DNA of 64,000 bases. Source: Siphonodentalium dalli. Taxonomy: Eukaryota > Mollusca > Scaphopoda > Gadilida > Siphonodentaliidae. Both the position numbers and the translations under genes were made by a program. Every line of letters starts with the position of its first letter. Positions within the stretch are counted from its first letter, which is position 1. Under the pieces are notes generated by a model that saw nothing but the letters and a program-made list of their open reading frames with translations, ran no database searches and was not told where the DNA came from. The DNA is taken from positions 152,977,152-153,041,151 of the forward strand of contig CP136066.1 of assembly GCA_032622095.1 (NCBI GenBank). The letters run 5' to 3'. Below are positions 33,816 to 64,000 of this stretch, in pieces.

Positions 33816-33969
33816 TATCTAACCTTTTGTGTTTGAGTGTAAATATGTTTCAATTTAAGCTTGATCTGAATTGAGAGACATCTCAATGTTTCATTAATTT
33901 GATCATGCATGTAGAAGCAATGAACATATCACACTGTGGTCTCAAGTAGAATTCATAGAAAATAAAATA

Positions 33970-34146
33970 CAGTAATGCCCTAAATAATCGATTCCTTAAC
34001 CACAGCAGAATTATGGGTAATTTTTCAGGAAACATGGCTTGTTGCCATTCATCGGAAAGCTCTCAGTGAGAGTTTTCCGACTAAATCCTGAAAAATTACC
34101 CATAATTCTGCTGTGGTTAAAGAGTTGATTATTTAGGGCACTACAG
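33970..34146. mobile_element. TA-flanked palindromic MITE (family B)
   Basis: It begins CAGTAATGCCCTAAATAATC after TA and ends GATTATTTAGGGCACTACAG. The left arm has a short internal deletion after TTTTTCAGG. Confidence 0.8.
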
Positions 34147-34504
34147 ACAGTAGAACCTTCAAATGGAAAACAAATTGAACATAAAATATCTCATACTTTC
34201 TATCATATTGCTGACAGATCATCTTCAAATTAATTGAGACTATTAGGTTTTGAGATGATTAGATTTTTTGAGTGCAAGTCTTGAAATGGGTGTGTCATTT
34301 GCAGAGTGATTGATATCCCACGTGGCGGAACTTATTCTGCTTGAGCCTCAACTGCTATGGGAGACCTAGGATCAGATTGAAGTTCCCCAGTTCCCTCGAT
34401 TATCCATTCTATCTGCTGCAAATTAGGGGATATAGAAACTGAACAGAATTGACTAAATACAATGTTGTTTTTAGACTATAGATACTTCCCAGAAGATGAG
34501 GCCT

Positions 34505-34597
34505 AAGTAGAACAAGGTCCCCAGAGGGTGAATTTGGTGATGCTAGCCCACTCTGCGGGATAGCGTCACTAAATTCACCCTCTGGGGACTCATTCTG
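34505..34597. repeat. Family C palindromic repeat
   Basis: The arms AAGGTCCCCAGAGGGTGAAT and its complement ATTCACCCTCTGGGGACTCA are separated by CCCACTCTGCGGGAT. The preceding flank is GATGAGGCCTAAGTAG, the family's usual context, and shows the uninterrupted CCTAAG site. Confidence 0.8.
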
Positions 34598-35163
34598 CAA
34601 ATGACAGACACACTATTTCCAGGTTTGAGTGAGCGTTCATCTATTCATTTATAAATGACAGAAGAGAGTGAGATTCATAAGCAGAAAAATGCAACAAGAA
34701 CATTTTCCAAATATTCAAATAAAGCAATTGTAAAACTCAATGCTACCAAGAGAGAAACTTTAACAATGAGTAACTGAAAAGGTTTTTTTCGAATTCAATG
34801 AATTTATCAATTTTAGTATCCTATAAGAGCGAAAAAAATGTACTAAGTATCTGATAAAAATGCAGCTTTAAATTAAAGACCCATTATTTCCAGGTCAAAT
34901 TTGAAAAAAAATATTTCTGACAATGAAGTTGCTAATGCCTCCAGCAATGCACTTTACGCAGAAAAAATTATCTTGGTTACTGTAGCCGTTCATTCAATAT
35001 AAGTATTCCAAAAGAATTGGCATAAATACTGAACAATGACTGCCAACCTTTTCAGAATGCTATATGATCATAGCATCTGGAAACAAAACTACAATTCTGA
35101 AAACACTATTACAGGAATGAGATTCAAAATACAAACAAAATGTCATATATTAACCAAGTTATA

Positions 35164-35323
35164 CAGTAATTCCCTAAATAATCGATTCCGTAACCACAGC
35201 AGAATTATTCAGGATTTAGTCAGAAATATGGCTTATTGCAACAAGCCATATTTCAGACTAAATCCTGAAAAATTACCCATAATTCAACTGTGGTTAAGGA
35301 GTCGATTATTTAGGGTATTACTG
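35164..35323. mobile_element. TA-flanked palindromic MITE (family B)
   Basis: TA precedes CAGTAATTCCCTAAATAATC and TA follows GGGTATTACTG. Parts of the centre and a GGGTAATTTT stretch of the left arm are lost, so it is shorter than complete copies. Confidence 0.8.
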
Positions 35324-35701
35324 TATGTAGTCAGTAGAAATATTAACCTTGGTAATTAGTGTGAAACCACTTTTCGGTAATTGAGTTGATAATCCATCAT
35401 TATAATAATGACCTCCCCTGGAATTCAGGGGCTATAAAATAACTCTCCAGTTTACTTTACTGGAGACACTGATTCCACAGTGGTATGATATGCACAGGAC
35501 AAATAGCACATTTGGTTGGTATTGCACATTCCTCAAAATGGAATGTTGAACTGATAAGCTAGATAGGATTCACCTTTATCATGTTACTTGGCAGTACCGT
35601 ACATTTAATCATAATAAGATGTTAATTTCTGAAACAGCTTTGGTCTCTTTAAGAATGCATTCCCAAAACCTCTATTGACAGGGAAATCTAACAGCCTTTA
35701 A

Positions 35702-35856
35702 CCCTTTCAGTGCCAAGTCCGATTTTTGTATCAACCCATATTTCCTTGATATAAGAGCTCTTTCCATCAATGTATCACATTATTATAATCAATAAATTTG
35801 AAAAATGATCAAGGAAATATGGGTTGATACAAAAATCGGACTTGGCACTGAAAGGG
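35702..35856. mobile_element. TTAA-flanked palindromic MITE (family A), left arm deleted inside
   Basis: The ends are CCCTTTCAGTGCCAAGTCC and complement, with TTAA at 35698-35701 and 35857-35860. The right arm is complete; about 43 bp of the left arm is missing. Confidence 0.85.
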
Positions 35857-36029
35857 TTAACCATTTCATGGAAATGCTAAAGTTAAAATTATATTGAAGC
35901 TATTTTGAATTAGCCATATAGTAACCAGGACCATGTTGCATTTTACATGAAATGCTTCATAGGACTGCTCAACTGAATCCCATCTTCCAGTAAGTGCACC
36001 AAGCCGGAAAATAGTGTGTCTGTCATTTG

Positions 36030-36350
36030 CAAAATGAGGTCCCCAGAGGGTGAATTTTAATAGTGATCCTCTGGAGACCTCATTTTGCTCGGGCGACATC
36101 TTCTGGGAAGTATCTATAGTCTCAAATTAACATTGTTTTTAGTTAATAGGAAGTTTCTATATCCCTTAATTTTCAGAAGATAAAATGCATAATCAACATC
36201 ACCAACTTCAACATTGTAACTTGAACTTCAATCTGAACCTAGGTCTCTTATAGCATTTGAGGCCTAAGTGGAATGAGGCTGAATTTGGTGATGCTAGCCT
36301 GCAGTGTGGGATAGCGTCACTAAATTCACCCTCTGGGGACCTTATTCTGA
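36030..36350. repeat. Two family C repeats in tandem
   Basis: One copy is at about 36030-36089 and one at about 36268-36350, joined by the family's flank (GGGAAGTATCTATAGTCTC and ...GAGGCCTAAGTGG). Each has the GAGGTCCCCAGAGGG / CCCTCTGGGGACC arm motif in one or both arms. Confidence 0.7.
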
Positions 36351-36380
36351 AAATGACAGGCACACTATTTGCAGGCTTAA

Positions 36381-36528
36381 CCCTTTCAGTGCCAAGTCCG
36401 ATTTTTTTATCAACCCATATTTCCTTGATCATTTTTCAAATTTATTGATTATAATAATGTGATACATTGATGGAAAGAGCTCTAAAGAAATATGGGTTGA
36501 TACAAAAATCGGACTTGCACTGAAAGGG
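36381..36528. mobile_element. TTAA-flanked palindromic MITE (family A), right arm shortened
   Basis: The flanks are TTAA at 36377-36380 and 36529-36532. The ends match the other copies. The right arm is cut directly after AGAGCTCT, removing about 50 bp, the mirror image of the deletion at 35702-35856. It sits directly on the end of a family C repeat. Confidence 0.83.
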
Positions 36529-36937
36529 TTAAAGTGCACACTTTTAACATATAATTTTACGAAGTTTTGTCAGTGAAATTCAGTTCAACAGACCACAATG
36601 AAAATAAATAACATGAAATGTTCCAACAATATTTGAGAAGGGAAGTTTGAGGAGAAATAGAACTACATACTAGATTTATCGTAATTGCTCATTTTGATAT
36701 CTTAGAGATGAAATATTAGTAAAAAGCAAAACAGTAATCAAAGTCACTATTCTGGTATATGCAGCAAAATAATGAATTCATTTAGAGGGAAAAATAAGCA
36801 GACGACAGATAATAAAATTGCAGAAGGAGTCCTTTAAACTACTCATCAATGAGTATTTAGTATAAAAAGAGTTAAAGAAAGATAGTATATCTCTTCCCAG
36901 CAAGTGTTATATAGTTCCGGGGTATTACCGGTAGGTA

Positions 36938-37150
36938 CAGTAATGCCCTAAATAATCAACTCCTTAACCACAGCAGAATTATGGGTAAATTTTCATGATT
37001 TTGTCGGAAATATGGCTTGTTGCCATTCATCGGAAAGCTCTCAGTGAGAGTTTTCCGATGAATGGCAACAAACCATGTTTCCGACTAAATCCTGAAAAGT
37101 TATCCATAATTCTGCTGTGGTTAAGGAGTTGATTATTTATATCATTACTG
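36938..37150. mobile_element. TA-flanked palindromic MITE (family B), complete
   Basis: TA precedes CAGTAATGCCCTAAATAATC and TA follows ...TCATTACTG. The palindrome is centred near CTCTCAGTGAGAG and is among the longest copies in the window. Confidence 0.83.
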
Positions 37151-38540
37151 TATATTTTAAATATATATATTTTATTTGTGGCCCAGAAGAGGTACACTAT
37201 CTTTGAATTTCCAACTGCAACCACCATGAACAGCTGAAGTACTTTGAGATTCAGCGATTCATATGCCAATTCTTATTTATTATGTCAGGTAAAATGTCTT
37301 GATATAAAAATGCCAAGAATATTATATGTTTCAACTGCAAGTATATGATGCCATTCCCCATAGTGTGACAATATGCCAATTAATCACGAGTGGATGTGAT
37401 GCACCTCCAGACACATCTGTTTGTCTGCAAAAAAGCTGCATATATTGAAAAGTGACTGTGGAGAATAATAGCGGTATGACATGGAGATGATAGGAACAAA
37501 ATATAACAGCTGTTCTGCTTTTAACATATTTCATCGGAGAATAAATTGTAAATGGCAGAAATGTGTCAGACCGAGTTGTTACTGACTATCAAAAAGAATA
37601 ACTGCTCAGCATGAAACATTAAACTCATGCCTATAAATTTGTTGTTTTTTTTGCTTAGTCAAATGAAATATATTTTGAATACGCTTTCCAATTATTCTGC
37701 CCTTTTAATGTTTTCATTACGAATACTGTTAACTTAATTATACCATGAAAACTAAGTGTATATCACTAATAACAATACAATGTATTAAGTACTTTACACA
37801 CTATGGAGACATTAACTGTTACTGTTTTATCAGTCAACATAATGTTATTCAGCGCAAATGTTTTCATAAATAAACAGTCAGGTGAGAAACGATGGAACGG
37901 TTGTTTTGGTTTCCCAAGGTTGATGGCTCAAGATGTGAACGCAGAAATTATATCACATGGTTTTCACTGACCAATCAAAGATGCTGTTTCTTGCTGTATC
38001 TGTAACATTGAATACTTGTTCAGATCACATATCATCAGTACAATGCTTGTTGATAGTCAGCCCAACTCAATCGCAATAGATATATGTATGAGTGAAGATG
38101 AAAAACATGTTCGCATTTAGATTTCAATAGAAAACAGTTATCCATAATGTCATGTTCTCGATCGTATCATAAAAGCTTACACATAAAACACTAAAACATG
38201 AGTCCACATTTAAAAATCCATAGTTTAGGCCAAATAACAAAATAGTTCAATTCCCAGGAAAAGTTTTTTTTCTTCAAAGTGATAAGGAACGCAGATAGCT
38301 ATTATTTATGCCAAATTGTTTTTTTTGTGTGGAGAGGCAGGTATTTATCTATAAATATTTATTTGAGTGTAGACATGGAAACTTGATCTGCAAAATTTAT
38401 AAAACCATGGCTCTAAATGAACACTAGACATCAAACTTTAATCAACAGGGTTAGCCTTTATAAAACAATGACTTGTGACATGATCATTTGTCAACTACTC
38501 ATGTGAAGGTTTGTAACATGAATTGAGGCATGCAGTATTT
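37151..38540. other. AT-rich intergenic stretch, no gene seen
   Basis: I find no splice-bounded exon, RNA gene or repeat matching the named families. Frames are short and unremarkable. Confidence 0.4.
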
Positions 38541-38544
38541 ATCC

Positions 38545-38712
38545 CTTCCATGACTGGATCTTCCTGTAATCTTATGAAAACCCTGTGCCTATGCATTCTC
38601 TTATATATGCGAGTCTCGCATATATAAGAGAATGCAATGGCCTAACAATAGTTACCTTGACCTTGTAAGCCAGTGCATTCTCTTATATATGTGAGGCTCC
38701 CGACATGAAAGG
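38545..38712. repeat. Family E repeat with TATATA hairpins
   Basis: It contains CATTCTCTTATATATGCGAG directly followed by its complement around 38595-38634, and a second related half near 38678-38700. The same motif recurs at 51350-51500. The ends, CCCTTCCATGACTGG and CCCGACATGAAAGG, are degenerate forms of the family E termini. Confidence 0.65.
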
Positions 38713-39039
38713 TTATATATTTATTTGTTTATGGCAGGTCTTAAATAAATGTAAGTAAAAGGTGCAGAGACTTTCCCTGAGAAACAAAATATTTTGTCGA
38801 TGTGACCTTAAGTTTGCTACATGAATGTAAAATAATTTAACCCCTTTCCCAACAAACATTGCCAACTCATAAACACAGTGTAAAAGAGTCATTAACAACA
38901 GTCAACAACAGTGTCCACACAACAGATATATTGCTGAGAGTATAATTAAGAAATCAGTAAAAAGTTTAAGATTGTTGGACAACTAAGGCTGAATTCATCA
39001 CGTTTGCATGTTTCTGCTGATTACAGTTACCAGGATTTC

Positions 39040-39150
39040 AAAACATTGATTTGGGTACCCTGGATCTCCGAAACATTGATTTGGGTACCCTGGATCTCCG
39101 AAACATTGATTTGGACACCCTGGATCTCTGAAATGTTGGTTAGCATACCC
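39040..39150. repeat. Minisatellite, about four 30 bp units
   Basis: The unit is roughly ACATTGATTTGGGTACCCTG plus GATCTCCGAA. The two middle units are identical and the outer units diverge. Because 30 is a multiple of three the - strand stays open, producing a repetitive PNQCFGDPGY reading that is not evidence for a protein. Confidence 0.8.
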
Positions 39151-39670
39151 AGTATTTACAAATAAACGAGACATCATAGTAGTAAGCATCTGCTTTGATT
39201 CAATAACAAATGGATGTTTCTAATCCAACGGCATTTCCATCATAAATCCGCTTACGTGATTGAAAATGTTATACACGTATTCCAATATCGCAGCCGTCTT
39301 GTTAGAGTTAGGTTAAGATTTGGAGATCCTCGGTAAAAGATTCAACATTTTGTGATCAATGATACCCAAATAAATATTTGAGAAAATCATGAATACCATA
39401 AACAGAAGCATGCAAACTTTAACAATTCAGCGCTACTCAGAGTGTTCAAGTGATTATCACTGGTGCGATGTGGGTGTATGAGTCCCTATCACATGTGAAC
39501 ACAGTGGGCATACAGCTAAGTCTTGTGAGATTATGCAACTAAAGATGCAAATTTTTAAATTACTTGAGAAGATAGTCATACAGTATTTTTATGATTTCAG
39601 AAAGGTATATTATATTGATTTATGGAACATTTTATTAACACATACTTTATATAATAAGAATGCTACTCAC

Positions 39671-39925
39671 CTTTCCGAAATCAATAAATGCTATATTCTT
39701 ATCCAAATATAATCCCCCCCGAGTATCATGCTGTATCGTCATTATTAATTGCAGATTTTCCAAGTGAAAGGGAACATAAGCTGTCAAAAGAAGCATGTTC
39801 TTTCTGGGTATAGTCAACACAGGAATGTTATTTGCATCATATTTCGAACCTAATTCCCGGTTTACCCAGGATGAATTAAGCCAACAGATTTTGGAATATA
39901 TCATGTTAGCAATGATAAACATCAA
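39671..39925 (-). CDS. Candidate exon of unknown protein (- strand)
   Basis: An 85-codon open stretch ends precisely at a strong donor, GGAAAG|GTGAGT, in phase 0. The reading includes SSWVNRELGSKYDANNIPVL and GGLYLDKNIAFIDFGK, which look protein-like. No clear acceptor or confident start is visible upstream, and I recognise no family. The + strand is also open across the right half, so one of the two may be an antisense shadow. It lies between the convergent ISCA2 and PKC genes. Confidence 0.3.
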
Positions 39926-40097
39926 TTTAAATATTCAAATCAATTTGAATGAACACTCAAAATATAAAACAAGTACCCTAATCTACAAAAAAATTGAGCA
40001 TATGAAAGGGAAACAGACCAGCGAATTCAATTTAATCAAAGATGTATTAACAATGTTGCCAGAAAACATTTCAGAAGAACCAATTCTTGAGTATTGA
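39795..40097 (+). CDS. Candidate 100-codon frame of unknown protein (+ strand)
   Basis: It is an ATG-initiated frame ending TGA at 40095-40097, with an in-frame stop 15 bases upstream of the ATG. The second half reads like a soluble helical protein (FTQDELSQQILEYIMLAMIN and later FNLIKDVLTMLPENI). No homology is recognised and no splice sites are needed. It overlaps the - strand candidate at 39671-39925; at most one of them is likely real. It may be a fragment of a mobile element. Confidence 0.25.
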   Translation: MFFLGIVNTGMLFASYFEPNSRFTQDELSQQILEYIMLAMININLNIQINLNEHSKYKTSTLIYKKIEHMKGKQTSEFNLIKDVLTMLPENISEEPILEY

Positions 40098-40806
40098 CAA
40101 ATAACATTTTCATTAATATTCCTTACTGAAATGCTTTTTTTCAAATTTGTGAATGAAAAAGTTATATGTAGCCACATTGTTTATGTGAGCCTTGCTTTAT
40201 ATCCTTTTAGTTATAAAATGTTAGATGTTAAGCCATACATGTTTAGCTAATTCATTAATTTTGTCTAGATGAGACGGGGAAACTTCATAGACATTGATTG
40301 ATAACTGAGGTATAAAGTAACGATATCCTGCATGACCATGGATTAAGGCTAAGAACTCTCTAATGAAATAGTTTGAATCTCGTGAATCTTTTCGGAAATT
40401 ATTCTGGCAGCATTTTCTATCTCCTAAATTTAAAACATTAACACTGTTGAGTTGGGACGAGGGTTAATCAGCCATCATTTCCAACAACCAGATCGGTGAC
40501 CCAGAAAATTATACCAGAGACATCAATGTCATAATATCGCGATGATCAGAAAATCATACTATAAATATTAATGTAACATTCAACTATTATTGCCAAAAAC
40601 CCAAACATGGCGGAATCATTTCACAAATGCAATACTTAACATGACAATATTTACTACTTGAAACAAAGGGGAAACAAAGAGTGTATTAAAGAGTCACTAT
40701 ATAATTATGTGTAAAATGAAACTCTGTTCGATTATAGGCCTACCATCTGTAAAAAAATTGAGCTGAGAATATAAGAACACCTCTGGAGTGTTTCTCAGCA
40801 CTTTAA

Positions 40807-41035
40807 CCATTTCTTTACTAAATGGATTCTCCCATCAGTTTTAAAAGTATACACTGGAATAGTCTATTGTTCATTTGGAGGGATGTTCAGGTCATAATAG
40901 CAGATAACAGACAGAAAAAAAGCTAACACAAGTGCAGAAGAATTCATATTATTTGGTGGGAAATGTTCAGATAATAAAATTAAGACCATAGGTTGTTTGT
41001 TGAATTTATTATCTGAACATTTCCTAAGGGAATTC
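40807..41035. mobile_element. Family D TTAA-type MITE, diverged copy
   Basis: TTAA at 40803-40806 is followed by CCATTTCTTTACTAAATGG. Then come GTTTTAAAAGTATACACTGG and GAAATGTTCAGATAATAAAA, matching 29814-30154. The right end is approximate. Confidence 0.5.
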
Positions 41036-41514
41036 TGAAAAAAAAAATCAATTGATGAAACCCACTGTTTGTAGATACCCTTTCCCCCATTGTTGGTTTA
41101 TCAACATACCGAAGATCACACATTAAAATCCCACTGAGAATGACCAAGATATAGAGGTTCAAATTTGTTATAGACAGATGGATAGACTCACAGATGAACA
41201 GAGCCTATTTCTATATTCCCCGACAAATTTTTTTTGCAAGGGATAATGACATCAACACCCTATAGCACAATTAACTATAGGTCACCGATCCAAACAACAC
41301 AAGAGATGACCGTTCATAAAAAATGACAATTCATCATTGATCACATGTAAATGATATTATTCACAAAAATAAAATGAGACATACAGACAATTATAAAAAC
41401 AGATGCAGCCGAAACACATCCTTGTCTGACACCTGATGAACAAGAGAAGAAAGAAATTCCTTGCCTGGCACCATATCCAGTCTAGTGAATATTAATGTAG
41501 CGCCAAAATTGGAT

Positions 41515-41810
41515 TTTGAAATTTTATTCAGTTATTCTCATCATGATCACTGTGGCTGAATGGAAATAATTATTTGTCTGCATTTTCATAGTACTGTAAT
41601 TCTAGTCAGAGAAAGATAAAACAGAAGAGTGAGTAGAAATATGTTGTTTTCTCTCAAACACCCAAAAAGTAACCACCGAAAGTTGCTTTTCCCATATTGG
41701 TAAAAATACTCTGCCTCAAATTACAGTACTACGAAACCTTGTACAAATAATTACTTCTATTCGTCTACAGTGATGATGAGAAGGCTGAAAAAATTACAAT
41801 TTCTGGGCAA
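41515..41810. repeat. Imperfect inverted repeat, ~90 bp arms
   Basis: The left arm carries GAATGGAAATAATTATTTGT and CATAGTACTGTAATT. The right arm carries the complements AATTACAGTACTACG and ACAAATAATTACTTCTATTC, plus CAGTGATGATGAGAAGGCTG opposing CTCATCATGATCACTGTGG. The arms are diverged, so this is an old foldback element. Confidence 0.55.
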
Positions 41811-41830
41811 GAAATCTGTCATGAAAATTT

Positions 41831-44365
41831 CAAAATTAGCCTATGCCTGATCTGACATTAGAACTTGAGCCTTGCCACAAAACAGGCAACAAATTTAATT
41901 TTCACAAATCACAGTAGGTCATCCAATTAGTATAGAGTAAGACAAGAGTACAGTTACTTGAAGATGGTGAACGTTTCAAGCAAAGTGAATGTTGTCACGC
42001 TGTAGCGATGTTAGATAGGTGTTCTGATCATGTGGTGAAAATCATGCAGTGTGTATGTAATTGTTCGTCTAAGTGAATGTTAAATTGTTGGCAAATTAGC
42101 TTGGTGTCCCGATTTTGCAGTGTAAATGCACATGGTGGAAAAGGATGAAGATTCAAGAAGGAATAGCCAATTGTGTCAATATGACACAAGTAAAATGGCC
42201 AGACTAAATTTTCTTCTGAAGATATACCATGCTAACATTATAAATGCTAAGTTTAGGACTACACAGACGCAAATTTTACTAATAATTATTTGGAATTATA
42301 ATTTTCAAATGTTTTTTTTTTGTGTGATGATAAAGCACATAGTGAGAAAAGATAAATATGAATTTGTTCTTATTGGGGATAGAATAACAATTCTCACATG
42401 GTTCAAAATGTGTCGAAGGTTATATTAAGTTACTGGAAAATTGCAGACGTTAAAAAAAATTATATTATAAATCTCATTCAAGCCAGTCACAAAAACTGAC
42501 ATCCAGTGTCAATCAGATGAGTAAATTCTATCTGTAAATATATCTCATGCTCTATCTGACTTTCTGCTAATCTTTAAACACTATTTTACCCTAATCCACA
42601 TTCAGAATCCTGTGTAATTATATATTTATCTCATGAGAGCAACTTTTTCCGCAGAAGTTGACACAGAAATATTTTTATCATTTAACTTCTTCACTACTAA
42701 TGACGTTATGATGTCGAGTGCTGGGCAGATGATGTTATGGTCATTTTTCAGTGGAAAAATATAATGGGAAAATCACAAAAACCATAAAACTGATTCAGTT
42801 GAAAGGCTATTATCATTCACAATTGTGGAACATCATACACTGTTTGAAACTTCGAGATACAGTTGTTGAGATTCACCGTTCTCTGCATTTGCAGTTATCA
42901 ATAATGGCAGACTGCCAGTGTGCTGAAGTGGGCCCGTACTCAGTACGGATGTATAGCACACAGTGTGACATTTTACGTCCTTACTCAGTATTGACGTATA
43001 GCACCCAAGAGGTTAATCATATGATCATTTGTGACTCTTACAGTCAGTTTAAATATAATTCCAATTAATAGCGATTCTTTGTCAGAAACAATGAGAAAAT
43101 TCAGAAGCACATGTGACAGACTTCCAACCCTGAAATGTAATATCTGGATCAAGAAATGATCTGAAATTGACTATAGAGTCCTAGATCAAGAAGTTTGAAA
43201 TTGACTATAAGACAACTTGCTCATTGAAGGGAGTTCAGATGTTTACACCCAGTCTCTTGATATAATCCTTTTTAAATTCTCTGATTCCTATGGAGGAAGA
43301 TCTTTTTCTTTTTCTTAGCCAATAGATAGATATGAGATGTGGCAATAGTTTTAAAACATTTTCTTCACTTTGAAATGTATTCAATTCCAAGATTTAGTGT
43401 TATCAACATGTTAATGAATGTCAATTCAGTTCAGATGATGGTAGGCACCTTTTCGGGATTTAAAAAAATAAAAATATCACTAATGAAGCGGTCAAGATAT
43501 CATTTGTAAGCCTTGATAGCTGTATCACATACAAAAAGCATCTCATGAGTTTTTTTCCACAGCAATAGGCTTGTGCGAAACCAATTTCTATCAAATCTGA
43601 GAAGACAATAGTCACATAGACAAGGCCCTTCTCTTAAAAGCGAAAGTTTATCAGTTGTTTATATGAGTACCGTATGATTAAGACAGAACATTTTTCTGAG
43701 TCATACCATGGTTTAATTCATATTACTGTCTGTTTTATATTTATTTGTGAATAAGTTTTGCAACATTGAGGCGTTATTACAATAAAATCTTAAATCTTGT
43801 AATAAAAAAGAAAATTGATCTATTCATTTAAATCAATGATTTTAAAATAGATTACATCGGAGATCTCCTATACTAGTTTATACCCTTTATTAACACACAA
43901 CTTATTTTTGCATACACTGAGAGAAGATAAATAATTTTAAAAATGAAATGCTTCATGTACAGTACTCATCAGAATGAGTTGACATACAAAACAACAAATA
44001 CAATATGGAGACTGCAATTAACATTTTCATGAATTTTTAATATTTTAGCACAAAGACTTTAATAAGAGGGAAATGTTTTTCTTTTTACTTTAATAAACTT
44101 ATCTATTAAACATTGAAAATGACAATGGATGCATACGCATATTAAAAGAGAACTTAATAGAAAACTCTATATTAGTTCAAAACATGCCAAGATGTTCAAT
44201 ATATGATATAGAATCTTGAAATCAGTTCATGTTTTTTTTTGCAATCTATTTAAATTTGAACAAAAACACATTTTGTATGAGAAGATACATTTGTGGAGCA
44301 AGATCCATCATATTCTGATCAGTACTGTACAATGTCAATTGATATTAGTTATGGATAGTGATGTG
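41831..44365. other. Intergenic stretch downstream of PKC, no gene seen
   Basis: AT-rich sequence with short frames only. The part next to 44365 is presumably PKC 3' UTR. A TTTATT at 43886-43891 would read AATAAA on the - strand, a possible polyadenylation signal about 475 bp after the stop; it is one of several such hexamers and not decisive. Confidence 0.3.
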
Positions 44366-63521
<19,156 letters not shown>

Positions 63522-63558
63522 CTGTAAAATGTGGACAGTTAAATCTGTAAACTTTACT

Positions 63559-63800
63559 AACCCTTTCTTTACTATAAGCATTCTTCCATTCATTTATAAA
63601 ATATACATTGGAACAGTCTATTTTTAATTTGGAGGGATGTTTAGGAAATATAATCAGATGACAGTCAGACAAACAGATATTGCAAGTGCAGAGGGATACC
63701 TATTCATTGTTAGGAATTCATATGACTTGTTGAACTTGTCATCTGAACATTTCCTAAGGGAAATACTCGTCAATGAATATGTTAGTGTGTTAATGTTACC
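63559..63800. mobile_element. Family D TTAA-type MITE, upstream of the PKC exon
   Basis: ACTAACCCTTTCTTTACTA, then TTATAAAATATACATTGGAA and CATCTGAACATTTCCTAAGG, match 29814-30154. The right end is unclear. It lies 38 bp beyond the PKC exon at 63348-63521, on its 5' side, near the splice branch region. Confidence 0.6.
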
Positions 63801-64000
63801 CAAATGTGATTCCCAAAGTGATACTGACATAAAGTCTTCATTGTTTTTTTTTTACGAAATGAAATTTTTCTGTCAAATATTTAAATGAAAGTGTCAATGA
63901 CACTGTAGCTCAACTTAGGTAGGGGAATAATTTAATGGTTGACAGTAAATGGAGGAATAGGAAAGGTGCTAATTGAAATGTCTAAGTAAGACTAGATGTA

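Noticed and set aside
30662-37269. Open frames of 63-107 codons with the recurring peptide [21 protein letters not shown] at several positions.
   Set aside because: They are translations of the TA-type palindromic MITE (family B), appearing on either strand wherever a copy occurs.
38998-39189. Frame with repeated PNQCFGDPGY decapeptides on the - strand.
   Set aside because: A 30 bp minisatellite is open because its period is a multiple of three. No splice sites or conserved flanking protein were found.

Overview
This is a eukaryotic nuclear window, most probably from a bivalve mollusc. The evidence is GT-AG introns of 0.4 to 10.5 kb, an AT-rich background, and very dense small DNA transposons and tandem repeats, including blocks that end in GGAC/GTCC-rich tracts of the kind I associate with bivalve genomes. 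No species can be named from the sequence alone. There are no bacterial-style operons, rRNAs or CRISPR arrays. Most long open frames are repeat-derived or chance.

Two host genes are secure, and they converge. On the + strand, ISCA2 (mitochondrial iron-sulfur cluster assembly 2) has three coding exons at 19268-19400, 25545-25666 and 28803-28977, giving a complete 142-residue protein. On the - strand, the 3' part of a novel-type protein kinase C (epsilon/eta class) has six exons running from 63521 down to 44366. They encode the catalytic domain from the residues after the glycine loop to the C-terminal tail, while the C2, C1 and glycine-loop exons lie beyond the right edge. A single well-formed - strand exon at 2780-2944, with a possible RPA1/RADX-type OB-fold, shows that a third gene starts right of 2944 or continues left of the window. 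Weak unassigned coding candidates lie at 39671-40097 and 55249-55440.

The rest is mobile DNA, and its structure can be read at base level. 1-2700: two copies of a TTAA-type element flank a 0.9 kb cargo, all inserted as a unit into a dispersed repeat. 3626-4987: a Mutator-like element with 103 bp inverted ends and a perfect 9 bp target duplication. 5098-5255: a tRNA-derived SINE. 6615-12480: dispersed repeat blocks and TTAA elements. 13297-16789: a 3.5 kb nested foldback element with a 5 bp target duplication. 17123-19200: a hairpin, a local tandem duplication and a decayed LINE. 19268-28977: ISCA2, its introns filled with MITEs, a hAT element and a 2 kb inverted repeat. 29015-38712: an intergenic cluster of near-perfect palindromic MITEs of two main families (TA-flanked and TTAA-flanked). 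44366-63521: the PKC gene, with more hAT, TTAA and tandem repeats in its introns, including two arrays of a ~161 bp unit.

ISCA2 and PKC have no obvious functional link; they are simply neighbours. The best novelty candidates are the eukaryotic composite transposon at 404-2617, the nested foldback element at 13297-16789, and three otherwise different TTAA families that share the terminus CCCTTTC.
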